Shown: positions 50,945 through 60,966 of the stretch, piece by piece
Position numbering within the stretch: position 1 is the first letter of the stretch
Layout of the letters: each line of letters begins with the position of its first letter
The notes under the pieces: generated by a model
Seen by the model: the letters and a program-made list of their open reading frames with translations, nothing else
What the model was told of the DNA's origin: nothing
Databases searched by the model: none
Program-made: the position numbers and the translations under genes
Assembly: GCF_029081005.1 (NCBI RefSeq)
Contig: NZ_JAJQTQ010000007.1
Location: forward strand, 1-64,000
DNA length: 64,000 nt
Direction: 5' to 3'
DNA from: Halomonas elongata
GTDB lineage: Bacteria > Pseudomonadota > Gammaproteobacteria > Pseudomonadales > Halomonadaceae

Positions 50945-52285
50945 TCAGCCGCCCGCGACGGTCATCTCGTCGATCAGCCAACTGCCGGTATGAATGCTGC
51001 CTCGGGTATCGATGTCGTCGCCGATGCCCACCAGCCCCTGGAACATCGTCTCGAGGTTGCCGGCGATGGTGAACTCTTCCACCGGGTGCTGGATCCTGCC
51101 GTTCTCGACCCAGAAGCCGGCGGCACCACGGGAGTAATCCCCGGTCACGCCATTGACGCCCTGGCCCATCAGCTCGGTCACCAGCACGCCACGATCCATG
51201 CGTGCCAGGAGCGTCTCGAGTGATTCCAGCGGCGCCGCGATACGCAGGTTACGGGCGCCACCGGCGTTGCCGGTGGTCGACATGCCCAGGCGTCGCGCGC
51301 TGTAGGCGGAAAGCAGATAGCTGGCCAGCCGCCCCTGGTCGATGAAGACATTGTCACGGGTCTGGACCCCATCCGCATCGAAGGGGCTGCTGGCCATCGC
51401 GCCGACTTCCATGGGACGCTCGCTCAGCGAGAACCACGCCGGGAATAGCATGGTATCCAGGCGCTCGCACAGGAAGGAGGACTGGCGATACAGGGCGCCG
51501 CCGGCAATGGCACCCAGCAAGTGTCCGACCAGCCCGGAAGCGAGCGAAGGATCGAACAGCACCGGCATGCGACCGGTGGCCGGACGCCCGGCGCCCAGAC
51601 GCTGCAGGGTACGCTGCGCCGCGCTCTCCCCCACGGCAGCGGGATCCCGCAGCGCACGCGGATCACGTGCCGTGGTGTAATCGTAGTCCCGCTGCATGCC
51701 CGAGGCATCCTCGGCGATCAGCAGACATGACAGCGAGTGCCGGCTGCCCCGCTGCCCCCCCAGGAAACCATGGCTGTTGGCATAGACGTTGACGCCCTCG
51801 CCGCTGGACAGGCTGGCCCCCTCGGAACTGCGGATGCCCTCGACGCCACGCCCGGCATTCTCGCAGGCGAGGGCCAGCTCGATGGCCTCCTCGGTGGAGA
51901 GGGGCCAGGGATGGTGCACATCCAGATCCGGGAAACGGGTCGCCATCAATTGGGCATCCGCCAGACCGGCGGCGGAATCCTCTCCGGTATAGCGCGCGAT
52001 GGCCAACGCCTTCTCGACCACATCGCGAACCGACGCCTCGCTGGCATCGGACGATGACGCACTTCCCTTGCACTGCCCCACGTAGACGGTCACCGCGATG
52101 CCCTGATCCCGCGACAATTCCACGGTTTCCACATCGCCCTCGCGCACGCTGACGCCGATGCCCTGATCGACGCTGGCTCCCACCTCGCAGGCATCGGCCC
52201 CCAACCGGCGCGCCAGCGCCAGGGCCTCTTCGGCACGGGTTTCCAACAGGGCCTGCTGCTCGGCGGCATCAAAAGCCTGTGTCAT
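50945..52285 (-). CDS. pmbA: Metalloprotease subunit PmbA/TldE
   Basis: PmbA (TldE) forms a heterodimeric zinc-dependent protease with TldD that processes microcin B17-type peptides and degrades unfolded peptides such as the CcdA antitoxin. The 446-residue product lacks a metal-binding HExxxH motif, as expected for the non-catalytic E subunit. It has GIGVSVREGDVETVELSRDQGIAVTVYVG near the N-terminus and GNAGGARNLRI and GVTGDYSRGAAGFWVENG in the C-terminal half. Its partner tldD is 700 bp away on the same strand. It is divergent from darP. Confidence 0.96.
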   Translation of the reverse strand: MTQAFDAAEQQALLETRAEEALALARRLGADACEVGASVDQGIGVSVREGDVETVELSRDQGIAVTVYVGQCKGSASSSDASEASVRDVVEKALAIARYTGEDSAAGLADAQLMATRFPDLDVHHPWPLSTEEAIELALACENAGRGVEGIRSSEGASLSSGEGVNVYANSHGFLGGQRGSRHSLSCLLIAEDASGMQRDYDYTTARDPRALRDPAAVGESAAQRTLQRLGAGRPATGRMPVLFDPSLASGLVGHLLGAIAGGALYRQSSFLCERLDTMLFPAWFSLSERPMEVGAMASSPFDADGVQTRDNVFIDQGRLASYLLSAYSARRLGMSTTGNAGGARNLRIAAPLESLETLLARMDRGVLVTELMGQGVNGVTGDYSRGAAGFWVENGRIQHPVEEFTIAGNLETMFQGLVGIGDDIDTRGSIHTGSWLIDEMTVAGG

Positions 52286-52408
52286 CGATCTGTCTCCTCA
52301 CTCGGCCGGCTCTCGGGGCCGGCACTTCACAATATCGCGATTATCCAGCCCATGACGACGGGCTGGTATACTGGGCCGACTTCACGTTCCCTAACCCCAG
52401 GACACGGC

Positions 52409-52915
52409 ATGACCCAGGATGATTCCTTCCCGACCGACGAGCGGCCCAGCAAGTCCCAGCTCAAGCGCGAGATGCACGCCCTCCAGTCTCTCGGAGAGCG
52501 GCTCATCGCCATGAACGAAGCCGAGCGGGCCCGCTTCCCCCTCTCCGACGAACTCCTGGCCGCCATCGACGAAACCGGCCGCATCCGTGCCCGGGAAGCC
52601 CGTCGGCGTCACATGCAATACGTCGGCAAGCTGATGCGCCGCGAAGACCTCGACGGTATTCGGGCAGTGTTCGACGAACTCGACCGCGAACAGCTACAAC
52701 GCGACCATGCCTTCCATCGCCTCGAGAAATGGCGGGACCGCCTGATCGACGAGGGCGACAACGCCGTCGCCGCCTTCATCGACGCCTTTCCCGACACCGA
52801 CCGCCAGGCCCTGCGCCAGTTGATCCGCAACGCCCGCCGCGAACGCGACCAGGGGAAGCCCCCCACCAACGCCCGCCGACTGTTCAAGCTGATCCGCGAG
52901 ACGGCCGGCCTCTAA
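52409..52915 (+). CDS. darP: Ribosome biogenesis protein DarP (DUF615, YjgA)
   Basis: DarP/YjgA associates with late 50S precursors and helps ribosome assembly. The 168-residue product is the DUF615 family helical protein: ERPSKSQLKREMHALQSLGERLIAMNEAERARFPL, RRRHMQYVGKLMRRED and the C-terminal ALRQLIRNARRERDQGKPPTNARRLFKLIRE. The ATG at 52409 has AGGA seven bases upstream. The pmbA-darP pair is conserved in E. coli. A TATACT box lies about 40 bp upstream. Confidence 0.95.
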   Translation: MTQDDSFPTDERPSKSQLKREMHALQSLGERLIAMNEAERARFPLSDELLAAIDETGRIRAREARRRHMQYVGKLMRREDLDGIRAVFDELDREQLQRDHAFHRLEKWRDRLIDEGDNAVAAFIDAFPDTDRQALRQLIRNARRERDQGKPPTNARRLFKLIRETAGL

Positions 52916-52916
52916 A

Positions 52917-53016
52917 GCCAGAAGCTTGAAGCCTGAAGCTGGAAGTTACCCCTGTCAGGCCATGGGTTTCTCTTCCAGCTTCCAGCCGCGAAGCGGCGCT
53001 CTTCCCGCTTCGAGCT
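52917..53016. repeat. Heptamer repeat element between darP and tldD (copy 4 of 4)
   Basis: Four degenerate heptamers with GAAGC at 7-base spacing (52921, 52928, 52935, 52942) are followed by a core with ACCC...GGGTTTC. Then comes a right half nearly identical to the element at 50784: TCTTCCAGCTTCCAG, hairpin GCCGC-GAA-GCGGC, GCTCTTCCCGCTTCGAGCTT. Relative to copy 3 the hairpin has a compensating G-C to C-G exchange. It fills the gap between two convergent genes. Confidence 0.8.
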
Positions 53017-54471
53017 TCATGACTGAGTCCCGCCCACGGTCAGCTCATCCAGCTTCAAGGTGGGCTGGCCCACCCCGACCGGTACGCCCTGGCCTTCCTT
53101 GCCGCAGACTCCAATGCCGGTGTCCAGCTCCAGGTCATGGCCGATCATCGACACCCGGCCCATGGCTTCCGGGCCATTGCCGATCAGGGTCGCGCCCTTC
53201 ACCGGCGCGGTGATGCGACCGCCTTCGATCAGATAGGCTTCGCTTGCCGAGAACACGAACTTGCCGGAGGTGATATCCACCTGGCCGCCGCCGAAACTCA
53301 CCGCATAGATGCCGCGATCGACACTGCCGATGATGTCGGCGGGATCATCCTGGCCGGCCTGCATGTAGGTATTGGTCATGCGTGGCATCGGCAGGTGGGC
53401 AAAGGACTCCCGGCGGGCATTGCCGGTCGGTGACATGCCCATCAGGCGAGCATTGAGCTTGTCCTGCATGTAGCCGGTGAGGATGCCGTCCTCGATCAAG
53501 GTCGTGCACTGCCCAGGCGTGCCCTCGTCGTCCACGCTCATGGAGCCGCGACGGTCGGCCAGGGTCGCATCATCGACCACGGTGACACCGGGGGCGGCCA
53601 CACGCTCGCCCATGCGACCGGCGAAGGCGGAGCTGCCCTTGCGATTGAAATCGCCTTCGAGTCCATGCCCCACCGCCTCGTGAAGCAGAATGCCCGGCCA
53701 ACCGGCGCCCAGCACCACTGGCATCTGGCCGGCCGGCGCGTCGATCGCTTCCAGGTTGACCAGGGCCTGCCGCACGGCTTCCCTGGCGAACCGCTCGGCG
53801 ACATTGTCGTCGCGCAGACGAGCCATGGAGTAACGCCCGCCACCGCCGGCACTGCCACGCTCGCGACGTCCATTTCGGACCACGATGACGCTGACGTTGA
53901 AACGCACCAGGGGACGGATATCCACCGCCTGGGTACCGTCGCTGGCTCGCACCAGGACCACCTCGTAGACACCGGTCAGCGAGGCGCTGACCTGCTCCAC
54001 GGCAGGATCCGCCGCACGGGCCACACGATCGGCCAGCTTGAGCATGGCGATCTTGTCCTCGGCGGACAGGCCGGCCAGCGGATCGACACCGGCATAACGC
54101 GCCTCGGTCCCCACCTGAATGCACGGCGCCGTCGCCAGGCGGTCACCGCTTCTGACGATGCCGGACGCGGTGCGACCGGTCTCTGCCAGGGCATCGGCGG
54201 TGATCTGGTTGGAATAGGCAAAGCCGGTCTTCTCCCCGGCCATGGCACGTACGCCGACGCCACCATCGATGTTGTAGCTGGCGTCCTTGACCTCGCCATC
54301 CTCGAGCGACCAGCCCTCATGCCAGCTGCGCTGGAAATAGAGGTCGGCATAATCGATGCCGGGGCCCAGGGCATGCCCCAGCCCGGCATCGAGGGTATCG
54401 AGGTCGAGGCCACCGGGCGCGAGCAATACCTCGCCGACCCGATCGAGCATGGAAGACGTCTGTGATGTCAT
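53017..54471 (-). CDS. tldD: Metalloprotease TldD
   Basis: TldD is the catalytic subunit of the TldD/TldE protease. The 484-residue product carries the zinc motif [11 protein letters not shown] (HExxxH) near the middle, in [21 protein letters not shown], with [10 protein letters not shown] and the C-terminal [22 protein letters not shown]. The ATG at 54471 overlaps the yhdP stop as ATGA. An in-frame upstream start at 54507 would extend into yhdP and is not needed. Confidence 0.97.
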   Translation of the reverse strand: MTSQTSSMLDRVGEVLLAPGGLDLDTLDAGLGHALGPGIDYADLYFQRSWHEGWSLEDGEVKDASYNIDGGVGVRAMAGEKTGFAYSNQITADALAETGRTASGIVRSGDRLATAPCIQVGTEARYAGVDPLAGLSAEDKIAMLKLADRVARAADPAVEQVSASLTGVYEVVLVRASDGTQAVDIRPLVRFNVSVIVVRNGRRERGSAGGGGRYSMARLRDDNVAERFAREAVRQALVNLEAIDAPAGQMPVVLGAGWPGILLHEAVGHGLEGDFNRKGSSAFAGRMGERVAAPGVTVVDDATLADRRGSMSVDDEGTPGQCTTLIEDGILTGYMQDKLNARLMGMSPTGNARRESFAHLPMPRMTNTYMQAGQDDPADIIGSVDRGIYAVSFGGGQVDITSGKFVFSASEAYLIEGGRITAPVKGATLIGNGPEAMGRVSMIGHDLELDTGIGVCGKEGQGVPVGVGQPTLKLDELTVGGTQS

Positions 54472-57400
54472 TCGGCACTTTCCAGAGAGATGCGCGGCGA
54501 GGTCCATGGGCCCCGCACGCGATAGTGAATTCGGGTCACGCGGTCGATGACATCGCCGAATATCTTGTCGGCGACGAACAGCGCGCCACCTACCACCGGG
54601 GCACCGGCGATCACCGCCGCCAGGGGCAGGTTATTGCTCACGGGCACTGTGACGCCGAGCCGCTGATCGAGTTCCCGGCGCACCAGGTCGACACTGCCCT
54701 CCAGCGTGAAGTGGGTGGCGGCACCATCGATCGTCACCGGACCGCGCGTTTCCAGCACTCCACCATACAGGGTTGCATCGCCGCTGACACTGTCGAAGGC
54801 GGTGCCACGACCGGTGACATCCGAGAAATCCAGCCGCAGCCGGCGTAGCAGGTTGTCCACGTTCAGAAGGCCGACCAGCCGGGCCGAGGGTGACTCGAGA
54901 TTGGCGAAACGTCCGTCGCGCAATTCGATACCCAGATTGCCCCGGGACCGTGCCAGAGCGAACTGCCAGGGTGCTCCGGGCCAGGCCAGCTGGCTATCGA
55001 CCCGGGTTTCGGCACTGCTCACCGCCACCGGCTGGTCCAGGGCGTGTAGCGCCGTGCCGATATCGCCGCCCTCCAGGGAAAGCCGTGAGCGGGTCAGGCT
55101 GGCCCCGGGGCCGGAGGCCTCCCAGGTCAAGTTGCCCCGGGCATCGATCTCGCCGAGGCTGAGTGCCACGGGATCCAGGACCAGTTGGTCAGGGGTGGTC
55201 CGCCAACTGGCGTTGAAAGCGCCGAGAGAGCGCGATCGCCAGCGCAACGACTCGACGCTGAGCTGCCCGGCCGGTACCTCCCCGATCCCGTCCGGCATCG
55301 CTACCGGAGTCGGTGGTACATCGAGCTCCTGGAACAGCGTCCCCGAGCCTTGCCCGGCTGCATCGTCGGCGCCATCCGGCACCAGGTCGTCCAGGCGCAG
55401 GCGATTCAGCGTGATATCCAGGGGCGCAGAGCGGCGCGGCCGGTACTCGAGCCGCCCCGACAGCAGACTGCCATCCAGGTCCAGTCGCCAGCCATCGCCG
55501 AGGGGCGCGCCGTCGACGATCATCGAGCCCAGGCAACGCTCGTCGATGCTCAGGCACTCGGTATCCAGGGCCACCCGCGATACCTTGACGGCGCCACCAC
55601 TCCCGCCATTCGAGCCGCCGCCAATCAGTGGCGACAAGGCACGCCCCCAGTCCGCCGGCGACAAGCGGGGCAGATAGGCCTGCACCGACCAGCCGGGCTC
55701 GGCCGGCCAGTCGGACGGCGCATCACGGCCGATCCAGACTTGCCCTCGGCCAGTATCGACCCCCTGCCAGCGCAGGCCGAGGCTCGAACCCAGCCGCCCC
55801 GTCAGCCGCGTCCGATCGGCCAGCGATATGTCCAGGTGCAGCGGCCGAGACGTGGCTGGCGCCTTGCCGAGCGGGGCGGGCAAGGCGATACCCAGGCCGC
55901 GCAATTCGCTGTCCAGCGTCAGGGTCGGGCTCGGCTCATCGATCCTGAGCCGGCCCCGCCAGGGAGCCTCACCGCTGATCAGCGACGCGACACCCGATGG
56001 CGCGCCGAGTCCGAGCAGCGCCTCGGCGGTGGCGGTGCCCGACATGGCGACCCCTTCGCCGGCAGTATCGATATCGGCCTCGAAGGGGCCGCCCAGCAGG
56101 CGCCCTTCCAACTGGCCGCTCAGCCCTCCTTCCTCGCCGCGCTGCCGCCAGGCGAGAGGGCCCGAGAGCGCGTCGAAGGTCAGCGAGGTCGGCCCATGGG
56201 TCAAGGTCGCACGCGCCACCTGGCCGTCGAGATCGAGCGTCAGGGCATCGGGATCGGACAATGGTACCGACACATCCAGCGTCCCGGTCACTTCGCCCTC
56301 GCCACGCCAGTCAGCGACAGCGTCCATGCCCTCGGCGGGGATGGCCGCGAGATAGCGTGACAGCGCCGTCGCCGAGGCGGAAAGCGGCCCACGAATCCGC
56401 AGCACCTCGTCGGCCGCCATCTCCACGGTCGCATCCTGCGTCTGGACTCCCAGACTCTCGGCATGCTCGACCTCGGCACTGAGCGATTCGTCGGTCACGC
56501 TCAGATGCCCGCGCACGTTCTCCAGCGCCGGCCACTCCGGGTCGAAAGGCAAGACCCCCTGCTCGATATCGAGTTCGAGTTGCAACGATGCATCGCCGTC
56601 GTCACTCTCTTCCTCGGCCGTCTCGGTAATCGGCACATGCAGGCTCAGCGCTCCTTGCGGCACTCTCCCCGCCAGGCCACCGGCCAGCCAGTCGGCGAGC
56701 CCGGCGTCGACTTCCTCGCGCAGCACCGGCATGGGCAGCCAATCGGTCAACGGTCGGTCCAGGGCATCGACATTGCGGAAATTCAGCTGCAGGTCGAAGT
56801 CGCCACGCTGTTCGCCCCCCGAAGCCAGGCCGAAGGCGCCCTCGACGGTGGCACCGTTCCATTCGACTTTCAGGTTGCGGCCACTGACGGAACTATGCGA
56901 ACCCGCGTAGGACCACGCGACCTCGCCGCTGGCGCTGTCGAGCGCCATGGGAGCGGCAAAGACCTCGGGGAAGGCGAGTTCCGCACCACCGCTGTCGATG
57001 AAGCGAACCCGCCCTTCGGTACCCTCGGCCTCCAGCCAGATATCCAGCGGCCCGCCTCCCGGTGCCTCTTCCCAGGGCGATACCGACACGTCCGTGGCGC
57101 TGATGCGGGCGCGCCACTGTCCATCGCGACGCCCAACCCCCAGGGCGTCGACCCGGCCTCGGGGCGACAGCGCCCGCACGGTGCGAGCCAGGCCTTCGGG
57201 CAAAGGCAATCGATCGCGCCAGGCAGATAACGCCCCGAGCTCGAAGCCGCTCCCCGTGAGCCACCAATCTTCGCCCGAGCCTCGCGCATGCCAGAAACGC
57301 GGCAACGGCGGCCCGGCAGCGTCCTCGTAGGGGGCATCGACGCTGCGAGCATCGCCCGCAAACCAGGCTTCCCACCCATCACCCTCGACATCACGCAGCC

Positions 57401-58343
57401 ACTGACCACGCAGGCTCACGTCATCGAGCACGATACCGGCCTGCTCGGCCTCGTCGAGGGCATCCTGGTTCAGCGCCAGGCGCGGTGAGGTCATGTCAAG
57501 GCGCACGTCGGCCAGTCGCCCGTCCTGCCAGCGCCCCCACAGGCGCGCCTCGCCGCTCGCGTCATCGAGGCGCAGCATGTCATCGAAGCCGAGCAGCGCC
57601 GACAATCCGATCAGGCTCTCGAGCTGCATGTCCGCCTGCAGGGCGGCATCAAACCCAGCGTCGTCACCCCCATCGTGCATCACTTCCATCACCGCCTGGA
57701 AAGCCGTGCCCGGTTGCCCCTGCAGTTGCACCTCCCCTTCCAGGTGGGCGTGTCCCTCGCTGCTCGTCATCAGCAGGCGCGGCGCATGCAGTATGGCCAC
57801 ACGCTTGCGGCCATGCAGCACCACGCGCGTGTCGTCGGCCCAGGCACGCTGGCGCAGCAAAACGCCGACCCAGAAGTCCAGGCGCGACAAGTCGAATTCA
57901 CCGGCGGGAACCAATTCCGGGGGCACATCGGCTGGAGCCGGCCATTGCCAGCTCAGGTCCTCATCCTGATAGAGGTGCAGGGTGACACCATTGATCCGCG
58001 ACTTTTCGAGTACCGGCATGCCACGACGCAGGCTGGCTGCAGTATCGAGACGCAACGTCGCCCGCTCGACTTCCAGCAGCGGCACATCGCCCAGGCCTTC
58101 GCGGGAACGAAAGTCCAGATCCGCCACCTCGAACCAGGGGTCGAGCCCGGCCACGCCGCCCCGCACATCGTCCAGCGAGACCTCGGCGGAAAAGCGCGAC
58201 GCCAGCATCGACTCCAGCTGCGGCGACAGTCGGTCGACCTGGCCCAGCAGCAGGCGCATGACGATCAACAGTACTGCCGCCAGCGTCAGGGCCAGGGCCA
58301 GTAGCGTCAACGACCAGCGGAAGACCAGGCGGCTCGACGACAT
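54468..58343 (-). CDS. yhdP: AsmA-like lipid-transport protein YhdP
   Basis: YhdP is a very long inner-membrane-anchored periplasmic protein. With TamB and YdbH it supplies phospholipid to the outer membrane, probably as a hydrophobic groove across the periplasm. The 1291-residue product has an N-terminal membrane helix ([23 protein letters not shown]), then long beta-rich repetitive DUF3971 and AsmA-like C-terminal regions ending with [39 protein letters not shown]. Length matches the E. coli protein (1266). It follows rng by 3 bp and overlaps tldD. Confidence 0.95.
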   Translation of the reverse strand: MSSSRLVFRWSLTLLALALTLAAVLLIVMRLLLGQVDRLSPQLESMLASRFSAEVSLDDVRGGVAGLDPWFEVADLDFRSREGLGDVPLLEVERATLRLDTAASLRRGMPVLEKSRINGVTLHLYQDEDLSWQWPAPADVPPELVPAGEFDLSRLDFWVGVLLRQRAWADDTRVVLHGRKRVAILHAPRLLMTSSEGHAHLEGEVQLQGQPGTAFQAVMEVMHDGGDDAGFDAALQADMQLESLIGLSALLGFDDMLRLDDASGEARLWGRWQDGRLADVRLDMTSPRLALNQDALDEAEQAGIVLDDVSLRGQWLRDVEGDGWEAWFAGDARSVDAPYEDAAGPPLPRFWHARGSGEDWWLTGSGFELGALSAWRDRLPLPEGLARTVRALSPRGRVDALGVGRRDGQWRARISATDVSVSPWEEAPGGGPLDIWLEAEGTEGRVRFIDSGGAELAFPEVFAAPMALDSASGEVAWSYAGSHSSVSGRNLKVEWNGATVEGAFGLASGGEQRGDFDLQLNFRNVDALDRPLTDWLPMPVLREEVDAGLADWLAGGLAGRVPQGALSLHVPITETAEEESDDGDASLQLELDIEQGVLPFDPEWPALENVRGHLSVTDESLSAEVEHAESLGVQTQDATVEMAADEVLRIRGPLSASATALSRYLAAIPAEGMDAVADWRGEGEVTGTLDVSVPLSDPDALTLDLDGQVARATLTHGPTSLTFDALSGPLAWRQRGEEGGLSGQLEGRLLGGPFEADIDTAGEGVAMSGTATAEALLGLGAPSGVASLISGEAPWRGRLRIDEPSPTLTLDSELRGLGIALPAPLGKAPATSRPLHLDISLADRTRLTGRLGSSLGLRWQGVDTGRGQVWIGRDAPSDWPAEPGWSVQAYLPRLSPADWGRALSPLIGGGSNGGSGGAVKVSRVALDTECLSIDERCLGSMIVDGAPLGDGWRLDLDGSLLSGRLEYRPRRSAPLDITLNRLRLDDLVPDGADDAAGQGSGTLFQELDVPPTPVAMPDGIGEVPAGQLSVESLRWRSRSLGAFNASWRTTPDQLVLDPVALSLGEIDARGNLTWEASGPGASLTRSRLSLEGGDIGTALHALDQPVAVSSAETRVDSQLAWPGAPWQFALARSRGNLGIELRDGRFANLESPSARLVGLLNVDNLLRRLRLDFSDVTGRGTAFDSVSGDATLYGGVLETRGPVTIDGAATHFTLEGSVDLVRRELDQRLGVTVPVSNNLPLAAVIAGAPVVGGALFVADKIFGDVIDRVTRIHYRVRGPWTSPRISLESAE

Positions 58344-58346
58344 GGC

Positions 58347-59810
58347 TTACATCAGTACGATATCGTACTGCTCCTGGGAGTAATGGGATTCCACCTGGAA
58401 GCGAATGGTCTTGGCGATGAACTCCTCGAGATCCGCCACCGCCGCCGACTCCTCGTCGAGCAACCGATCCACCACCGACTGGGCGGCCAGCACGGTATAG
58501 GTCTCGGCGCTGTAGGCACGTTCCTCGCGCAGGATCTCGCGAAAGATCTCGTAGCACACCGATTCCGGCGTCTTGAGGGTGCCACGCCCATCGCAGGCGG
58601 GACAGGGCTCGCACAGCGTCTGCTCCAGGCTTTCCCGGGTCCGCTTGCGGGTCAGTTGCACCAGGCCGAGCTCGGTGACGCCGGTACACTTGGTCTTGGC
58701 GTGATCCCGTTCCAGGGCCTTTTCCAGCACCCTCAACACCTGCCGCTGATGCTCGGTGTCTTCCATGTCGATGAAATCGATGATGATGATGCCACCCAGG
58801 TTGCGCAGCCGCAGCTGGCGGGCAATAGCGGTCGCCGCCTCGAGATTGGTCTTGAAGATGGTTTCCTCGAGGTTACGGTGGCCGACATAACCGCCGGTGT
58901 TGACGTCGATGGTGGTCATCGCCTCGGTAGGATCGATGACCAGGTAGCCCCCCGACTTGAGTTGCACCTTGCGCGCCAGCGCCTTCTGGATCTCGTCCTC
59001 GACACTGAACAGGTCGAAGATCGGCCGTTCGCCGGCATAGTGTTCGATGCGCTCGACGGCGTCGGGCATGAACTCCTCGGCGAACTCGAGCAGCTTGACA
59101 TGATTCTCCCGGGAATCGATGCGCACCTTCTCGATGTCATCACGCATCACATCGCGCAGCGTCCGCATGAACAGCGGCAGGTCGTCGTAGATAACGCTCG
59201 GCGCGGGTGCCGTGACGCGTCGCTCGCTAACCTTGCGCCACAACCGCAGCAGGAAATGCATGTCGCCGGCGAGTTCCTCGTCGGTCACTCCCTCGGCGGC
59301 AGTACGCACGATAAAGCCCCCGCTGACCTCGAGGGTCTGCTCCGACAGGGCCGCCTCGACCTGAGTACGCAGACGCTCGCGCTCACCATCGTCTTCGATG
59401 CGCTGGGAAACGCCGTTGTGCGGGGAATCCGGCATGTAGACCAGATAACGCGACGGCACGGAGAGATGCGTGGTAAGGCGTGCGCCCTTGGTGCCGATCG
59501 GGTCCTTGGTCACCTGCACCACCAGCGCCTGTCCTTCATGAAGCAACTGGGAAATCGAGACCTGTTCGTCGGCCGGCGTGCCCGGGGGCATCACCTCATG
59601 GGCATGAATGAAGGCGGCACGATCGAGACCGATATCGACGAAGGCGGCCTGCATGCCGGGCAACACCCGCACCACCCGCCCCTTGTAGATGTTGCCGACG
59701 ATACCACGACGCCGGGCGCGCTCGATGAAGGCCTCCTGCAGCACACCGTTTTCCACGACGGCGACGCGAGTCTCCATCGGCGTCAAGTTGATGAGTACTT
59801 CACCGCTCAT
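58347..59810 (-). CDS. rng: Ribonuclease G
   Basis: RNase G is an endoribonuclease that matures the 5' end of 16S rRNA and degrades some mRNAs. The 487-residue product has the S1 domain (GNIYKGRVVRVLPGMQAAFVDIGLDRAAFIHAHEV), a 5'-sensor region, and the DNase I-like catalytic part with VDVNTGGYVGHRN and IIIDFIDMEDTEHQ. The zinc-link CPACDGRG follows. It lacks the long C-terminal scaffold of RNase E. A leader with three short repeats precedes it. Confidence 0.97.
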   Translation of the reverse strand: MSGEVLINLTPMETRVAVVENGVLQEAFIERARRRGIVGNIYKGRVVRVLPGMQAAFVDIGLDRAAFIHAHEVMPPGTPADEQVSISQLLHEGQALVVQVTKDPIGTKGARLTTHLSVPSRYLVYMPDSPHNGVSQRIEDDGERERLRTQVEAALSEQTLEVSGGFIVRTAAEGVTDEELAGDMHFLLRLWRKVSERRVTAPAPSVIYDDLPLFMRTLRDVMRDDIEKVRIDSRENHVKLLEFAEEFMPDAVERIEHYAGERPIFDLFSVEDEIQKALARKVQLKSGGYLVIDPTEAMTTIDVNTGGYVGHRNLEETIFKTNLEAATAIARQLRLRNLGGIIIIDFIDMEDTEHQRQVLRVLEKALERDHAKTKCTGVTELGLVQLTRKRTRESLEQTLCEPCPACDGRGTLKTPESVCYEIFREILREERAYSAETYTVLAAQSVVDRLLDEESAAVADLEEFIAKTIRFQVESHYSQEQYDIVLM

Positions 59811-59822
59811 GCGGAATCCTTG

Positions 59823-59861
59823 TCCTGGAGGAAAATCCTGGAAAAAGTCCTGGAGAAAACT
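59823..59861 (-). repeat. Three short tandem repeats in the rng leader
   Basis: On the plus strand, CCTGGAGGAAAAT, CCTGGAAAAAGT and CCTGGAGAAAACT follow one another directly, with units of 13, 12 and 13 bp. On the transcript strand each unit gives a pyrimidine run plus CCAGGA, so the rng 5' leader carries three AGGA motifs, with a further AAGGA as the likely true ribosome-binding site. Confidence 0.7.
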
Positions 59862-59868
59862 CGGGCCA

Positions 59869-60465
59869 TTATGACACAGGGTGATTCCAGAGCGGCACGC
59901 CCTGCCGGGAAAGCAGTTCGGCGGTCTCGTACAATGGCAGCCCCACCACCGCCGAATAACTGCCCTCGAGATGCGTCACGAACACCGCACCTCGCCCCTG
60001 GATGGCATATCCCCCCGCCTTGTCGGCGGGTTCGCCGGTGCGCCAGTAGGCCTCGATCTCCTCCGCCCCGATGTCGCGCAGGGTCACCCGGCTACGCACA
60101 CAGGCCGACAGCAGGCCCGCCGCCCCATGCACCGCCACGGCCGTCATCACCTCATGGGTGCGCCCTGCCAGGGAGTGCAGCATGGCGGCGGCGTGGCCGG
60201 CACTCGACGGCTTGCCGAGGATCTCGCCATCACGAACCACCGCCGTGTCCGCCCCCAAAGTCGGCATTCCTCCCGGCCGATGTCCCGCCGAGGCCTTCTC
60301 ATGGGCGAGGCGAGAGACATAGGCCTCGGGCGACTCGTCCTCGAACGGCGTCTCGTCGATGGAGACTGGCCGAATCTCGACGCCGATATCGATCCCGGCC
60401 AACAGATCGCGACGGCGTGGCGAGGCCGACGCCAGGCGAATGCACGATAGGCGTGAAGTGGTCAT
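59869..60465 (-). CDS. maf: Maf-family nucleoside triphosphate pyrophosphatase (YhdE type)
   Basis: Maf proteins hydrolyse non-canonical or excess nucleoside triphosphates; the YhdE group acts on dTTP and UTP. The 198-residue product has the N-terminal LASASPRRRDLL, the basic SxxR motif, the ETP-like VSIDETPFEDESPEAYVSRLAHEKA, and TLGADTAVVRDGEILGKP. The position between mreD and rng, as in E. coli, supports the YhdE assignment. Confidence 0.95.
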   Translation of the reverse strand: MTTSRLSCIRLASASPRRRDLLAGIDIGVEIRPVSIDETPFEDESPEAYVSRLAHEKASAGHRPGGMPTLGADTAVVRDGEILGKPSSAGHAAAMLHSLAGRTHEVMTAVAVHGAAGLLSACVRSRVTLRDIGAEEIEAYWRTGEPADKAGGYAIQGRGAVFVTHLEGSYSAVVGLPLYETAELLSRQGVPLWNHPVS

Positions 60466-60477
60466 GGCGACTCCCGA

Positions 60478-60966
60478 TCATCCCCTGGCGGCGCGACGGC
60501 GAAAGGCCCGAAACAGTGTCGTCAGCCAGGGCCACAACACCGCCCCGATCACCGAGGGCAGCAGGAACGATAGATGGATGGAGAACGGCCCCAGCAGGGT
60601 ACGCAGCCATTGCTCGACCAGTTGTACCGAGCCCAGCAGGACCAGGATCAACACCGCCTGCTGCAACAGCGAATAGGCGCGAAAGCGGGGATAGACCAGG
60701 GCGCAGAGAAATGCCAGCAGCGACAGCAGCAAGGCATTCTGGCCAAGCGGCACGCCCTCGATGAGATCCAGCAGGATGCCCAGCACAAACCCGTGGAAGA
60801 CGCCGACCCGTTCCGGCGCCTTCATGCACCAGTAGATCAGCATCAACCCCAGCCAGTCGGGCCGCCAGATCTGCCAGCCATCGGCCAGGGGCATTACCTG
60901 CAGGCAAAGTGCCAGCAACAGCGTCAACCAGATCCAGGGCAGGCCGGCGGATGTCGTGCGCGCCAT
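60478..60966 (-). CDS. mreD: Rod-shape determining protein MreD
   Basis: MreD is a membrane protein of the elongasome that works with MreC, MreB, RodA and PBP2. The 162-residue product has about five membrane segments (for example WLTLLLALCLQVMPL and LLSLLAFLCALVYPRF), and the sequence GLMLIYWCMKAPERVGVFHGFVLGILLDLIEGVPLGQNAL is typical. Its ATG overlaps the mreC stop as TAATG. It is followed 12 bp later by maf. Confidence 0.95.
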   Translation of the reverse strand: MARTTSAGLPWIWLTLLLALCLQVMPLADGWQIWRPDWLGLMLIYWCMKAPERVGVFHGFVLGILLDLIEGVPLGQNALLLSLLAFLCALVYPRFRAYSLLQQAVLILVLLGSVQLVEQWLRTLLGPFSIHLSFLLPSVIGAVLWPWLTTLFRAFRRRAARG

